A DNA stretch of 64,000 nucleotides, taken from the NCBI GenBank assembly GCA_964410325.1, contig CAYPFN010000006.1:1-64000 (forward strand), in the 5' to 3' direction. Shown here one piece after another: positions 8,241-17,141 of this stretch. Under the pieces are notes generated by a model. The model made no database searches, had not been told where the DNA came from, and was given only the letters and a program-made list of their open reading frames with translations. The DNA is from CAAFZY01 sp964410325 (GTDB taxonomy: Bacteria; Pseudomonadota; Alphaproteobacteria; RF32; CAG-239). The position numbers were made by a program, and so were the translations under genes. Within the stretch, counting starts at the first letter, position 1; each line of letters opens with the position of its first letter.

Positions 8241-8468
8241 AACTTTTCAGATGGTAAAGTAAAAAGACATTATCTTTTTTAAAACGAATCGCGCAGATAG
8301 GGAGGAATGTATCTGTTTGAATGGTATGCTACTTTCGGTTTTATAAGCATAATAAAAAAGGGCTGTCACCCATGCAAGAGCACAATATGTCCGAGTATCA
8401 GTTTTTTATCACATAACTAGAAAGAAGTGTTTAAGAATAGAAAACAAACAGTATTGAAACATTTAAAA

Positions 8469-8921
8469 TCAACGTTTTTGTTTAAAAAAGTCTTTTAGCA
8501 TTTGACTGCACTCAGATTCACAAATTCCAGATACAATCTCTGGCCGGTGGTGGCAGGTTTTTTGTTCATAAAATTTGACGCCGCTTATAATTGCGCCTCC
8601 CTTAGCATCAATGGCTCCAAATATCAATCTCCGGATTCTAGCAAAAGAGATTGCGGCGGCACACATGGTGCAGGGTTCTAAAGTAACATACAAATCAAGC
8701 CCCCACAGGCGTCTGGCTTTAAGTTTGTGGCAGGCTTTGCGGATAGCTAATATTTCAGCATGAGCTGTTACATCAGTACCATGTTCGCTTTGATTGTGCG
8801 CTTTAGCAATAATCTTTCCGCTCTGGGGGTTAATAATGACTGCGCCAATGGGAACCTCATCGGCTTGAACGGCTTTAAAAGCTTCTTGTAAAGCAACAGT
8901 CATAAAATCTTGCTCAGTCAT
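8469..8921 (-). CDS. tadA: tRNA-specific adenosine deaminase TadA
   Basis: A 150-residue cytidine-deaminase-fold protein. The zinc site is HAEI (His ligand and catalytic Glu) plus PCTMCAAAI (two Cys ligands). DEVPIGAVI near residue 20 is typical of TadA. It converts A34 to inosine in tRNA-Arg(ACG). The start at 8921 (MTEQDFMTVALQEA) is chosen because AAGGA lies just upstream and homologues begin here; the open frame extends 47 codons further but that part is not conserved-looking. It is divergent from rluB. Confidence 0.93.
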   Translation of the reverse strand: MTEQDFMTVALQEAFKAVQADEVPIGAVIINPQSGKIIAKAHNQSEHGTDVTAHAEILAIRKACHKLKARRLWGLDLYVTLEPCTMCAAAISFARIRRLIFGAIDAKGGAIISGVKFYEQKTCHHRPEIVSGICESECSQMLKDFFKQKR

Positions 8922-8991
8922 AAATATCCTTTGAGTTTTTTTAATAATTAAGATATATAATACAACAAAATAAGCAAAAAGGAAGATAAAA

Positions 8992-9714
8992 ATGGCAGAA
9001 AGGCTGGCAAAATTTATAGCGCGTTCCGGCGTTTGTTCACGTCGCGATGCGGAAGAATACATTCGTCAGGAGAGAATAACGGTTAATGGTGAAATAATTT
9101 CCACGCCGGCTTTTAATGTTGACGGTTCCGAAATTGTTCTGCTTGATGGTGAAAAGCTGCCGCAGAAAGAAAAAACTCGGCTTTGGCTTTATTATAAACC
9201 GATAGGTTTGGTTACCACCCATAAAGATAAAGAAGGGCGGCCGACAGTTTTTGACAATTTGCCACCTGGATTGCCACGTGTGATAAGTGTTGGACGGTTG
9301 GACTTGAATTCAGAAGGGTTGCTTCTCCTAACCAACAATGGCGATTTGTCGCGTGAACTTGAACTCCCCAAAAATGCCTGGAGCCGTCGATATCGTGTAC
9401 GTGTCCATGGACGTTTAGACGTCGGAAAGTTAGAAAATTTGAAACAGGGAATAACCGTTGACGGCGTCACTTATGGAAAAGTCACAGCGGCTGTTGATTC
9501 ACAAACTGGCAGCAATGCCTGGTTGAGTGTTACTCTCAATGAAGGAAAAAATCGAGAGATTCGCAAGTTGATGAAATTTATCGGTCTGGAAGTGGCCCGC
9601 CTGATTCGGATTTCTTACGGTCCGTTTCAGTTGGGAAGCCTAAAAAAAGGAGAAGTGCGGGAGGTGCCACAAAAAGTGTTGAAAGAACAGCTCGGGAGCC
9701 GATTTGCATTATGA
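8992..9714 (+). CDS. rluB: 23S rRNA pseudouridine synthase, RsuA/RluB family
   Basis: A 240-residue protein with an N-terminal S4 RNA-binding domain (RLAKFIARSGVCSRRDAEEYI) and an RsuA-type catalytic domain. The catalytic aspartate is in VGRLDLNSEGLLLLTNNG, and EGKNREIRKLM is the other family motif. It is most like RluB (Psi2605 in 23S rRNA); RluE or RluF specificity cannot be ruled out. The stop overlaps the rsmD start (ATGA), so two ribosomal RNA modification genes are coupled. Confidence 0.9.
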   Translation: MAERLAKFIARSGVCSRRDAEEYIRQERITVNGEIISTPAFNVDGSEIVLLDGEKLPQKEKTRLWLYYKPIGLVTTHKDKEGRPTVFDNLPPGLPRVISVGRLDLNSEGLLLLTNNGDLSRELELPKNAWSRRYRVRVHGRLDVGKLENLKQGITVDGVTYGKVTAAVDSQTGSNAWLSVTLNEGKNREIRKLMKFIGLEVARLIRISYGPFQLGSLKKGEVREVPQKVLKEQLGSRFAL

Positions 9715-10277
9715 GGATTATCGGCGGGAAATATCGTGGCAAAAAGCTCTTAACGCCAAACGGTAAAGAAATCCGCCCGACAGCGGATCGTATCCGCGAA
9801 GCTTTGTTTAATATTTTATATTCACAGCTTGGCAGTTTGGAAAAAAAACATGTTTTAGATGTTTTTGCTGGAACGGGAGCTTTGGGTTTGGAAGCCTTGT
9901 CGCGTGGCGCGGAACACATTACGTTCATTGATAAAGATACCAAACTTGTAAACAAAAATACAGGATTGTTTCCCACTGAAAAAGATAAAATAACAATTAT
10001 ATCCTCAGATATATCATCTTTGCCCACTGCAAGAAAAAAAGCTGGTCTCGTATTTATGGATGCGCCTTATGTTAAAGGTTTGAGCGGGTTGGCATTAATC
10101 CAGCTTGATGAAAAAAATTGGCTTGAGGAAGATGCGTTGTGCCTTGTTGAAATGCGCCGCGACGAAAAATTAATACCACCGATTTGTTTTGAAAAATACG
10201 ATGAAAGATTTTACGGTTTAGCAAAAGTCGAATTTTATCGTTATTGTCCGGAGGTTTGTGGAAAATCTGATTTTTGA
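9711..10277 (+). CDS. rsmD: 16S rRNA (guanine966-N2)-methyltransferase RsmD
   Basis: A 188-residue methyltransferase starting MRIIGGKYRGKKLLTPNGKEIRPTADRIREALFNIL, the diagnostic RsmD N-terminus. SAM motif I is VLDVFAGTGALGLEALSRGA; the catalytic DPPY-type motif reads MDAPYVKGL, with Ala in place of the first Pro. It methylates G966 of 16S rRNA in the assembled 30S subunit. It overlaps rluB by 4 bases. Confidence 0.93.
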   Translation: MRIIGGKYRGKKLLTPNGKEIRPTADRIREALFNILYSQLGSLEKKHVLDVFAGTGALGLEALSRGAEHITFIDKDTKLVNKNTGLFPTEKDKITIISSDISSLPTARKKAGLVFMDAPYVKGLSGLALIQLDEKNWLEEDALCLVEMRRDEKLIPPICFEKYDERFYGLAKVEFYRYCPEVCGKSDF

Positions 10278-10348
10278 CAAAAAAACATTGATATTTTTTT
10301 TAGATATGTTAAAATTCAAATAACTAGTGAATGAAATGGAGTTCTCTT

Positions 10349-12406
10349 ATGGCAAAAACGTATTTAGAAACCAACACGGTGTATCATAATTTCCGCGATT
10401 ATAGTTATGAAAATGTTTCTGCGGAATTAGGCCAGGAGTTGGATAATCAAAGAAGTAAGATTCTGGAAATTTACCAAATGATAGGATCTGTCGATAAGGA
10501 AACGCAGAATCTCTATGCCCAAAAGGCGGAAGAATTTAATAGAAAGCTTGACAAGATAGGCCAAAGTTTGGAATTGCTGAAAAAATATCCAGCTGAATTT
10601 CCGGCGTTGTATGCCATGCGTAGCCGCACGCCAGAAGACGAGGCGCACTTTGAATTTAGGGAAATTGAAAATGATGAATCGGAGATTATTACAGAATCGC
10701 AAGACGTGCTGCCTAAAGAAAAGCGTTTAGAACTTGTTTGCACGCTTGACGGAGCCGGAGAATTCGGTTTGTCTGTTGAACCTTATGACAAGGCAGGTGA
10801 AGAAAGTAGCCAGCTCAAAGCACGCATCAATTTTTCACAAAAAGCGCTTGAGGATTTAAATGCAAACCGTTTAAAACAAATTTTGGAATTTTGCGAAAAA
10901 CGTGGTTTGTCTGTTTATGATCTTGATGTGCCTATGAAGGACGGCGTGGTAGATGTTGATGAAACATTAGCGGTCCTGTGCAAACAATTTTTGGAAGAGC
11001 GGAAAAAAGCAGATAGCCAGAAGGATTCTCCGGATATTGAAAATGTTACCGAGCAGGATTTTAATCTTTTGGATTTTAGGGTTTCAGAAGCACCTGTTGC
11101 TGATTTAGCTATTCCTGAATTGCAAAAAAATGTTAAAAAAGAACAGAAGAAAAAAACTTTAGACAGCGTGTATGACGATATTGTCGATATGCTGGAAAAG
11201 GATATGCATAAAACTTTAGGTCTCAGTTATTTTACACGCAGAAAAAGAATAGAAGGTCTGTCCACCTATGTTTTCAGCATTTATGACAAATCGGATCCAA
11301 ATAATGAGAAAAAGGATGGTGTGAAAGATAAAAACGGTATTTATGTACCGACTTACGCATATCGTCTTTATATTTCACAAGATCCAAAAACAGAACGCTT
11401 TGTTTTTGGTTATGCTATGCCTGGCGGTAAAAAAATGGATGATGTAATGGCTGGTGATTATCTTGCCATCGTGAAGAAAACAGGCGTTACCCATGTTAAT
11501 TTTGAAAATTTATCCAGCTTGGATAAAGGCGTATGGATGATGGCCTGTGCTGAAAAAGGTTTGGTGCCGATAGGCATCAGCATTAACACGGCTAAGGCTA
11601 AAGCCATGGTTGAAGCCGCCCGCAAAAAATTAAGTTCTGAAGAGTTTATGGTTTTTAAACGCAATTTAGCTAACCAGATGTTAGAAAATGCCGCGGCGAA
11701 GTGCAAAGATAAAAATGACCGCCGTTTGGGATTGCCCGAATCTGAATTTGATTATATCAATAATTTAAAAGCTGATTATGGTTTTGCAAATTTCCGCACT
11801 GCTTATGATGCTGAAAATGGTCTATATAATGCGGTTTTAAAAGATATTGAAAAAGGAGGTCGGGATAAAGAAAGCGGCGCGGCCACAACATTTGGCGCGA
11901 TGCGTGCTTTAAGAGGGGTTTTTGATATTTATAACAAACATCAATATCAGACGTTTGGTGACGTTTTAAACGATAACAGTTTTAAACAATTAAAAATATC
12001 GGCAGAAAATAAGGCAGGTCTGACCGCAAAAATTCCAGAAAATAAACCGTTATTGGAGTTTGATACGGGAGATTTTATAACCTTATATCAAACTTTGCAG
12101 CCACATTATGTGGCGGAAGCTAAAAAGGATATTTTAGACGCCTATCATCGGGAATCAAATCGTAAGGGGCCGAAACGTGCAGATAATGTTGTCTTGTCCA
12201 GCGATCTGTTTCCTGGTGTCAAAGGAGTTGTTAATGAAATTAATGTTATCTTGAGGCACAAAGGCATAGAGGCTTTAACGTTGCCAACCGAGCATAATGG
12301 CTTGAACTTTGCCCGTCCTGAAGAGAGAAACGAAAAAGACGGCGCTGTCAAATCGGCACAGGAAACGACAAAGGCATCTGTAGTTCCGACCAGAGGTTCC
12401 CGTTAA
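10349..12406 (+). CDS. Large soluble protein of unknown function (MAKTYLETN)
   Basis: A 685-residue protein that I do not recognise. It has no signal peptide and no membrane segment. Residues 20-90 are helical and charged with coiled-coil character; residues 90-250 are acidic; the part from about 255 is more ordered, with GLSYFTRRKRIEGLSTYVFSIYDKS and GKKMDDVMAGDYLAIVKKTGVTHVNFENL. The start is placed at 10349, with GGAG 7 bases upstream, rather than the earlier ATG at 10331. It opens with MAK, as do the two other large unknown proteins here, but shares no clear sequence with them. A cytoplasmic or exported effector role is possible but unsupported. Confidence 0.7.
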   Translation: MAKTYLETNTVYHNFRDYSYENVSAELGQELDNQRSKILEIYQMIGSVDKETQNLYAQKAEEFNRKLDKIGQSLELLKKYPAEFPALYAMRSRTPEDEAHFEFREIENDESEIITESQDVLPKEKRLELVCTLDGAGEFGLSVEPYDKAGEESSQLKARINFSQKALEDLNANRLKQILEFCEKRGLSVYDLDVPMKDGVVDVDETLAVLCKQFLEERKKADSQKDSPDIENVTEQDFNLLDFRVSEAPVADLAIPELQKNVKKEQKKKTLDSVYDDIVDMLEKDMHKTLGLSYFTRRKRIEGLSTYVFSIYDKSDPNNEKKDGVKDKNGIYVPTYAYRLYISQDPKTERFVFGYAMPGGKKMDDVMAGDYLAIVKKTGVTHVNFENLSSLDKGVWMMACAEKGLVPIGISINTAKAKAMVEAARKKLSSEEFMVFKRNLANQMLENAAAKCKDKNDRRLGLPESEFDYINNLKADYGFANFRTAYDAENGLYNAVLKDIEKGGRDKESGAATTFGAMRALRGVFDIYNKHQYQTFGDVLNDNSFKQLKISAENKAGLTAKIPENKPLLEFDTGDFITLYQTLQPHYVAEAKKDILDAYHRESNRKGPKRADNVVLSSDLFPGVKGVVNEINVILRHKGIEALTLPTEHNGLNFARPEERNEKDGAVKSAQETTKASVVPTRGSR

Positions 12407-12902
12407 AATAAAAAATTGCTTCAGAAATCATTTTTTATTCATTTGTGCCTATACTAGCTTTATAATTCATATGATTATCAGAGTGCCAGATATATGGATG
12501 CGTTCTCTAACACATATGTGTGGCAGCACTTGACTCTAATTTGGGATATATGGATACATAAAAAATTATGTTCTGATACGGATCCCGCAAAAGAAAGCAC
12601 AACATCAGTTTTCTCCTGAACTGACGGAGGTCTTGTATTTTCTTCTTAAAACATAATATTGGTTATCTGCTTTACTCCAAATTATTTTTTGCAATATGGA
12701 AAATCAAGAGTTTGCATGAATCTAATGCCAGGCTATTAAAATAGTGCTCCACTTCTTTCTGCCATTAATATTTAATGTGGCATTCATCATAACTCTATTA
12801 ATGCCGACTATATTAACAAAAACTCCATCCGCTTTTATGGTCTGAAAGTAGAAGTATGCCTACATTTATCAGTTTACGCGGGTTGTGTTACATTTAAACC
12901 AC
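12407..12902. other. Non-coding stretch between convergent genes
   Basis: About 500 AT-rich bases without a credible reading frame. The words ATATATGGAT (near 12490 and 12546) and GAGTGC/GCACTTGACTC (near 12480-12536) give a loose imperfect dyad. I see no gene, tRNA or mobile element here. Confidence 0.5.
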
Positions 12903-12941
12903 AAAAAAATCTCTGTTTCTGCAATAAAACAGAGATTTTTT
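12903..12941 (-). terminator. Rho-independent terminator of the 945-residue protein gene
   Basis: AAAATCTCTGTTT and AAACAGAGATTTT pair around a short loop with A/T runs on both sides, 16 bases beyond the stop at 12957. It could act in both directions. Confidence 0.85.
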
Positions 12942-12956
12942 ATGAATGGAAGACTG

Positions 12957-15794
12957 TTATTGAGAATTTTGGTTATAGTTCTCAATGAGGCGAGCAGAAA
13001 CCTCTTCACTAAGAATCTTTTCTGCCTCCGGATTGGCCTGTCCCTCAAGCTGAGACATTGACGAAACAAGGACTTTTCGTACTCTAGGTCCTTCCTCGGT
13101 TACAGGCTCCGTTTTCGATGCTAGTTCCGGTACTGATAATGGTTCTGGTTCTAATTCCAGTTCTAGTTCCGGTACTGATAATGGTTCTAATTCCAGTTCT
13201 AGTTCTGGTAATGGTAATGGTTCTGGTTCCGGTACTGGTACTGGTACTGGTGTAATCCGCCGCCATTCACCGTCATCATCATGACAGCCTTTTTCCAAGC
13301 TTAAACCGACCAACTGAGTGTTTTCTTTACCAGTTGCCAGAATATCATTGGTTTTATCAAGCATACTATTAATGGCAACGGCCTGTTGGGCATCGATTTT
13401 TTCGCCACAGCCCAATAAGTTGATTAGAGCCTCCATTTCCTGTTGATATTGATAAAAACGCTGATTACTATGAATGGTCGTTATAATAGAAGCGGCGTCT
13501 TTATTACTTAAACCTTCTGGAAACAGCTCTTTTAGCCCATCTTTTAATTCAGTCCGACTGGCATAAGTGTTTTCCTGGGCAAACATAACCAATTGTCCCA
13601 TTTTTCCATTGTTTAAATTCAGATTAAGATTTTCAAAGCGGCTTTCAAGATAATCATGTCCGGAAGGTGTTTCTCTTAACGTACCGTCGCCGACTTCATA
13701 CGCTTTACGCATAAAAGCATACAGGCGATTAAATTTATAAATAACTTCTTCTTTAGTCTTCCCCGGAAAATATTCATCCATGTAAGGTGCCAAATGATTA
13801 TAAGCTTTGTCAAGTGTTATTCCTTCCATTCCGGTGGCAGACTTGAGCGTTCCTTCGGTAGTTTTAACCAATATATTGTATTCATGGCGAGATATGCCCA
13901 TGTTTTCATTATAAGTTTCCGGGAAAGGAATATATATCGCATTATCAGTGGCTCCTGTCTCATTCGAATTAACTTCCGCATTCACCAGGCCTGTATCTGT
14001 ATTTTGAGAATGTTCCAACATATTATCTTGCTTAAGGCTGTCGACCTTAGCAATGTTTTCGGTATTATCTTTGTTATGGTCAAATAGTTTGTTAAATAAA
14101 CGACTGAACCTGTTTCCGTTAGATTTTTCATTATTTTGAGAATGTTCCAACATATTATCTTGCTTAAGGCTGTCGACATTGCCAATGTCTTCCGCATTCA
14201 CCAGGCTTGTATCTGTATTTTGAGAATGTTCCAACATATCTTGCTTAAGGCTGTCGGTCTTGTAAATGTCTTCCGCATTATTTTTGCCATGGGCAAATCC
14301 TAAACTTTGGAAAGCAACGTTAAAGCCAAGGCCGATTAATGCGGAGGTCGCCGCTTGTCTAAATTCATTTCTTTTTTCTTTGTTATCAGGATCCTTTGTG
14401 GCAACTGCATAAGCAATTGAAGCATCTGTCAACTGGGCAACAGTTGCCGTACCAGCACGTCCTAGACTGATGGCATGGCGGGTTCCGGCAATATTGGATG
14501 CCAAAGAAACATTCAGGCCTTCACGAGCCCCTTCGGTCAATATATTGGCTGCGTCAGCAGCTTCCAAGCCGTCTTTAAGCCATGCGAAACCAGCGACGGC
14601 CAGCCCGGTATTCAGAACCCCGCCAACAATATAAGAACGTTTATCTTTGCGGCTGTTTATTTTATTTTTCCAGGCTTGTTTTAAGGCATCTTTAAATTTC
14701 AAAGGTTTTTTACCAGCTTCTCTTTGTTTACGGTTAATTTTGCGCATTTCGGCAACAATCGGAAAAACCCAAGAACCGGCGGCGTGATAAGCGGCATAAG
14801 CAGCAATAGCTGGCACCAAAACCGGTGTCGCAGCGCCAGCAGCCGCAGCACCAGCAGCCGCAGTCGCTGTCCAATAACCAAAAGCGGCATTGGCCGTGAT
14901 ATTGCCAATTAATTTAAATTTATTATCGCTAAAACTGCCTTTAATATTTTTCCATATTTCATAACGATTGTTGGAAATACTGTTGGCAAGCTCCTCAAAT
15001 CTATTCTTTTTAGTCTGTAATGAAGTAGCCAGTTTTGAAAAATTATCTCTAACATTTGTTTTAATGTTTTGCAGATCATCTCGTGCATTTTTTCCTATAT
15101 CATTGGTAAAATCCTTAATTTTGCGTTTTAGAGCGTTGATATATTGTTCGACTTGAAAGGAAGTCTCAGCGCATGAACTTAAAATACTATCAACTTTAAT
15201 GCGTATTTTTTCATTGCCCTCAATAATGTTGTTGAAAGTTTTAGTCGCTCTCTGGCTTTGACGAGTAATATAATTCCGATATTCCGATGTGCCGATTTTT
15301 TGTTCTTTCTTTGTCGGCTTGTCTAAAGACGAAGCAATAGCCGTCTGGAACAAATCAGCCAAGAAAATAGTTTTAATTTCTTCTTTTAAAGCTTTGTTGC
15401 GACCGTTTTTATCTAATTCAGCAAATTTTACATCTCCGGCCAAAACGGTTTCGGCTTTCATTTTTGCACCTTTAAACAACAAACTCAAGTATGCTTCTTT
15501 TGGTTTTTCAGTTAAAGCTTTTGCCTTATCGCCACTGCCGTCGGTAATTTCTACCCGTTTCAAAATATTGACAACATCTTCGTTGTCGGATTTAAATTTG
15601 TCAAAAGTCAGCTTAGCGATAACGTCTTGCAACTTTTTATAATTGTTTTCATAAGTAACATTGGCCAAAGCGGGATGGTTCGGATCTTTTTCGGACACAA
15701 TTTCTATCGCTTTCCGCAATTGCTCTTCCGAGCATAAAAAAACGTTGCCTTTTAAGATTTCCAAAGCTTCGTCAAAAGTCATTTCTTTTGCCAT
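12957..15794 (-). CDS. Large protein of unknown function with central hydrophobic region and Pro-Glu tail
   Basis: A 945-residue protein with no family I recognise and no N-terminal signal peptide. Residues 1-290 are charged helices. Residues 300-500 hold Ala/Gly-rich hydrophobic segments split by a basic loop (MRKINRKQREAGKKPLKFKD). Residues about 512-600 carry three copies of DSLKQD(N)MLEHSQN. Residues 600-840 are mixed helical. Residues 845-890 are a Pro-Glu-Leu repeat, and a short basic or Ser-rich end follows. A GGGGAGA site precedes the ATG. The layout of charged N-terminus, hydrophobic core with basic loop and variable tail matches the 1210-residue protein at 35873-39505. A membrane-inserting or surface role is only a guess. 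Confidence 0.7.
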   Translation of the reverse strand: MAKEMTFDEALEILKGNVFLCSEEQLRKAIEIVSEKDPNHPALANVTYENNYKKLQDVIAKLTFDKFKSDNEDVVNILKRVEITDGSGDKAKALTEKPKEAYLSLLFKGAKMKAETVLAGDVKFAELDKNGRNKALKEEIKTIFLADLFQTAIASSLDKPTKKEQKIGTSEYRNYITRQSQRATKTFNNIIEGNEKIRIKVDSILSSCAETSFQVEQYINALKRKIKDFTNDIGKNARDDLQNIKTNVRDNFSKLATSLQTKKNRFEELANSISNNRYEIWKNIKGSFSDNKFKLIGNITANAAFGYWTATAAAGAAAAGAATPVLVPAIAAYAAYHAAGSWVFPIVAEMRKINRKQREAGKKPLKFKDALKQAWKNKINSRKDKRSYIVGGVLNTGLAVAGFAWLKDGLEAADAANILTEGAREGLNVSLASNIAGTRHAISLGRAGTATVAQLTDASIAYAVATKDPDNKEKRNEFRQAATSALIGLGFNVAFQSLGFAHGKNNAEDIYKTDSLKQDMLEHSQNTDTSLVNAEDIGNVDSLKQDNMLEHSQNNEKSNGNRFSRLFNKLFDHNKDNTENIAKVDSLKQDNMLEHSQNTDTGLVNAEVNSNETGATDNAIYIPFPETYNENMGISRHEYNILVKTTEGTLKSATGMEGITLDKAYNHLAPYMDEYFPGKTKEEVIYKFNRLYAFMRKAYEVGDGTLRETPSGHDYLESRFENLNLNLNNGKMGQLVMFAQENTYASRTELKDGLKELFPEGLSNKDAASIITTIHSNQRFYQYQQEMEALINLLGCGEKIDAQQAVAINSMLDKTNDILATGKENTQLVGLSLEKGCHDDDGEWRRITPVPVPVPEPEPLPLPELELELEPLSVPELELELEPEPLSVPELASKTEPVTEEGPRVRKVLVSSMSQLEGQANPEAEKILSEEVSARLIENYNQNSQ
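13120..13260 (-). repeat. Degenerate repeat encoding a Pro-Glu-Leu tail
   Basis: Repeating GGTTCTGGTTCTAATTCC-like hexamer blocks encode alternating Pro, Glu and Leu at residues 845-890 of the 945-residue protein. The block from Ser-Val-Pro-Glu-Leu is present at least twice, so the tract has probably grown by slippage. Confidence 0.7.
14001..14256 (-). repeat. Three imperfect in-frame repeats of about 40 bp
   Basis: The unit beginning ATTTTGAGAATGTTCCAACA and ending GCTTAAGGCTGTCG occurs at 14001-14045, 14133-14177 and 14217-14256 (the last lacks 3 bases). The first and third copies share a longer flank that includes CCGCATTCACCAGGC. All copies keep frame and encode DSLKQD(N)MLEHSQN. Confidence 0.85.
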
Positions 15795-15921
15795 GTTAGC
15801 ATCTCCCCAAGTCTTAAATTCTTTACTTGCTTGCAGTATACATCAAAAAAAACAATATTTCAACAACTTTTTTGACAAAAAACAAAAAATAGCGGCAATC
15901 GGTATCCAAAAGAGTAAAAAT

Positions 15922-15950
15922 TTTACTTGCTTTATTGATTAGCATATACT
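15922..15950 (+). promoter_or_regulatory. Probable sigma-70 promoter of queA
   Basis: TTTACT at 15922-15927 and TATACT at 15945-15950 with a 17-base spacer, about 40 bases before the queA start. Confidence 0.6.
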
Positions 15951-15990
15951 ATAACCGCCTAAAAGAAAAGGATTTTTAGGAAAATAAACC

Positions 15991-17073
15991 ATGCAGGTAG
16001 ATGATTTTGATTTTGTTCTGGACAAAAGTTTGATTGCCAAAGAACCAGCTCGCCCGAGAGATGCGTCTAAATTATTAGATTTATCGCGGGAAGGCGAAAT
16101 TCACGATCGCCATTTTTATGATTTGCCGGAGATTCTGCAAAAAGGCGATGTACTGGTGTTTAATGATACCAAAGTTATTCCTGCCCGCCTTTATGGAAAG
16201 CGGGGCGAAGCCCTGGTTGAGGTGACGCTGTATCATCCGATAGATGGCAGAATATGGTGGTCATTTATTAAAAATTCTAAGCGCTTGAGATTAAATGACA
16301 TCATTAGGTTTTATACGGATGAAATTTTGCCGGAAAATTCTGATTTTACGGCTCGGGTCTTGGAAAAAAACGGAGAAGAAGGCGTGTTAATCGAGTTCGG
16401 TTGCGATGCTGGCGTTCTTGGAACATATCTTGAAAAATACGGCTCTATGCCGTTGCCGCCGTACATTAAACGTGATAAGCCAGGGCAGGGGCTTTGGAAT
16501 CGTTACAATGACAAAGAAAATTATCAAACGATTTATGCTAGGCATGAAGGGGCGGTGGCGGCACCGACAGCTGGGTTGCATTTTACGCCACGGGTTTTGG
16601 AAGCCTTGGATGAAAAGGGTGTTGAACGGGTGTTTTTGACTCTTCATGTTGGTGCCGGAACCTTTTTGCCGGTTAAGGTTGAAGATACTAAAGATCATAA
16701 AATGCATGCCGAATATGGCGTTATTGCGATGGAAGTTGCCGAAAAAATCAATCGAGCCAAACGCGATGGTCGTCGTATTATTGCCGTAGGTACAACCTCT
16801 GTGCGCCTGCTTGAGAGCGCTGCCGATGAACAAGGCGTTTTACATCCTTTTACTGGCGAAACCGATATCTTTATTACGCCGGGATATAAGTTTCGCATTA
16901 TTGATATGATTATTACAAATTTCCATCTGCCGAAATCAACGCTTTTTATGTTGATTTGTGCTATTTCCGGCACTGAACGGATGAAAAAAGCTTATCAACA
17001 TGCTATGGAGCATAAATATCGTTTTTATTCTTACGGCGATAGTTCTATCTTAAAATGTGTAAATAAAATTTAA
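15991..17073 (+). CDS. queA: S-adenosylmethionine:tRNA ribosyltransferase-isomerase QueA
   Basis: A full-length 360-residue QueA. Family stretches include FDFVLDKSLIAKEPARPRDASKLL, VLVFNDTKVIPARLYG, YQTIYARHEGAVAAPTAGLHFT and FHLPKSTLFMLICAISG. The enzyme transfers and rearranges the ribosyl group of SAM onto preQ1 at tRNA position 34, the penultimate step of queuosine synthesis. An AGGA site lies upstream of the ATG. No tgt gene follows in this window, unlike in many genomes. Confidence 0.96.
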   Translation: MQVDDFDFVLDKSLIAKEPARPRDASKLLDLSREGEIHDRHFYDLPEILQKGDVLVFNDTKVIPARLYGKRGEALVEVTLYHPIDGRIWWSFIKNSKRLRLNDIIRFYTDEILPENSDFTARVLEKNGEEGVLIEFGCDAGVLGTYLEKYGSMPLPPYIKRDKPGQGLWNRYNDKENYQTIYARHEGAVAAPTAGLHFTPRVLEALDEKGVERVFLTLHVGAGTFLPVKVEDTKDHKMHAEYGVIAMEVAEKINRAKRDGRRIIAVGTTSVRLLESAADEQGVLHPFTGETDIFITPGYKFRIIDMIITNFHLPKSTLFMLICAISGTERMKKAYQHAMEHKYRFYSYGDSSILKCVNKI

Positions 17074-17141
17074 CCAATCTGTTATATGTCTGTCATATAA
17101 TATAATAACAATTAATATGATAATAAGATGGTTGGTGGCTC

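Noticed and set aside
8307..8423. Short ORF (MYLFEWYATFGF) after htpG
   Set aside because: The purine-rich site touches the ATG, the product has no recognisable pattern and no terminator follows.
13084..13266. Thr-rich reading frame (TSTSTSTGTRTI)
   Set aside because: It is the shifted frame of the Pro-Glu-Leu repeat in the 945-residue protein.
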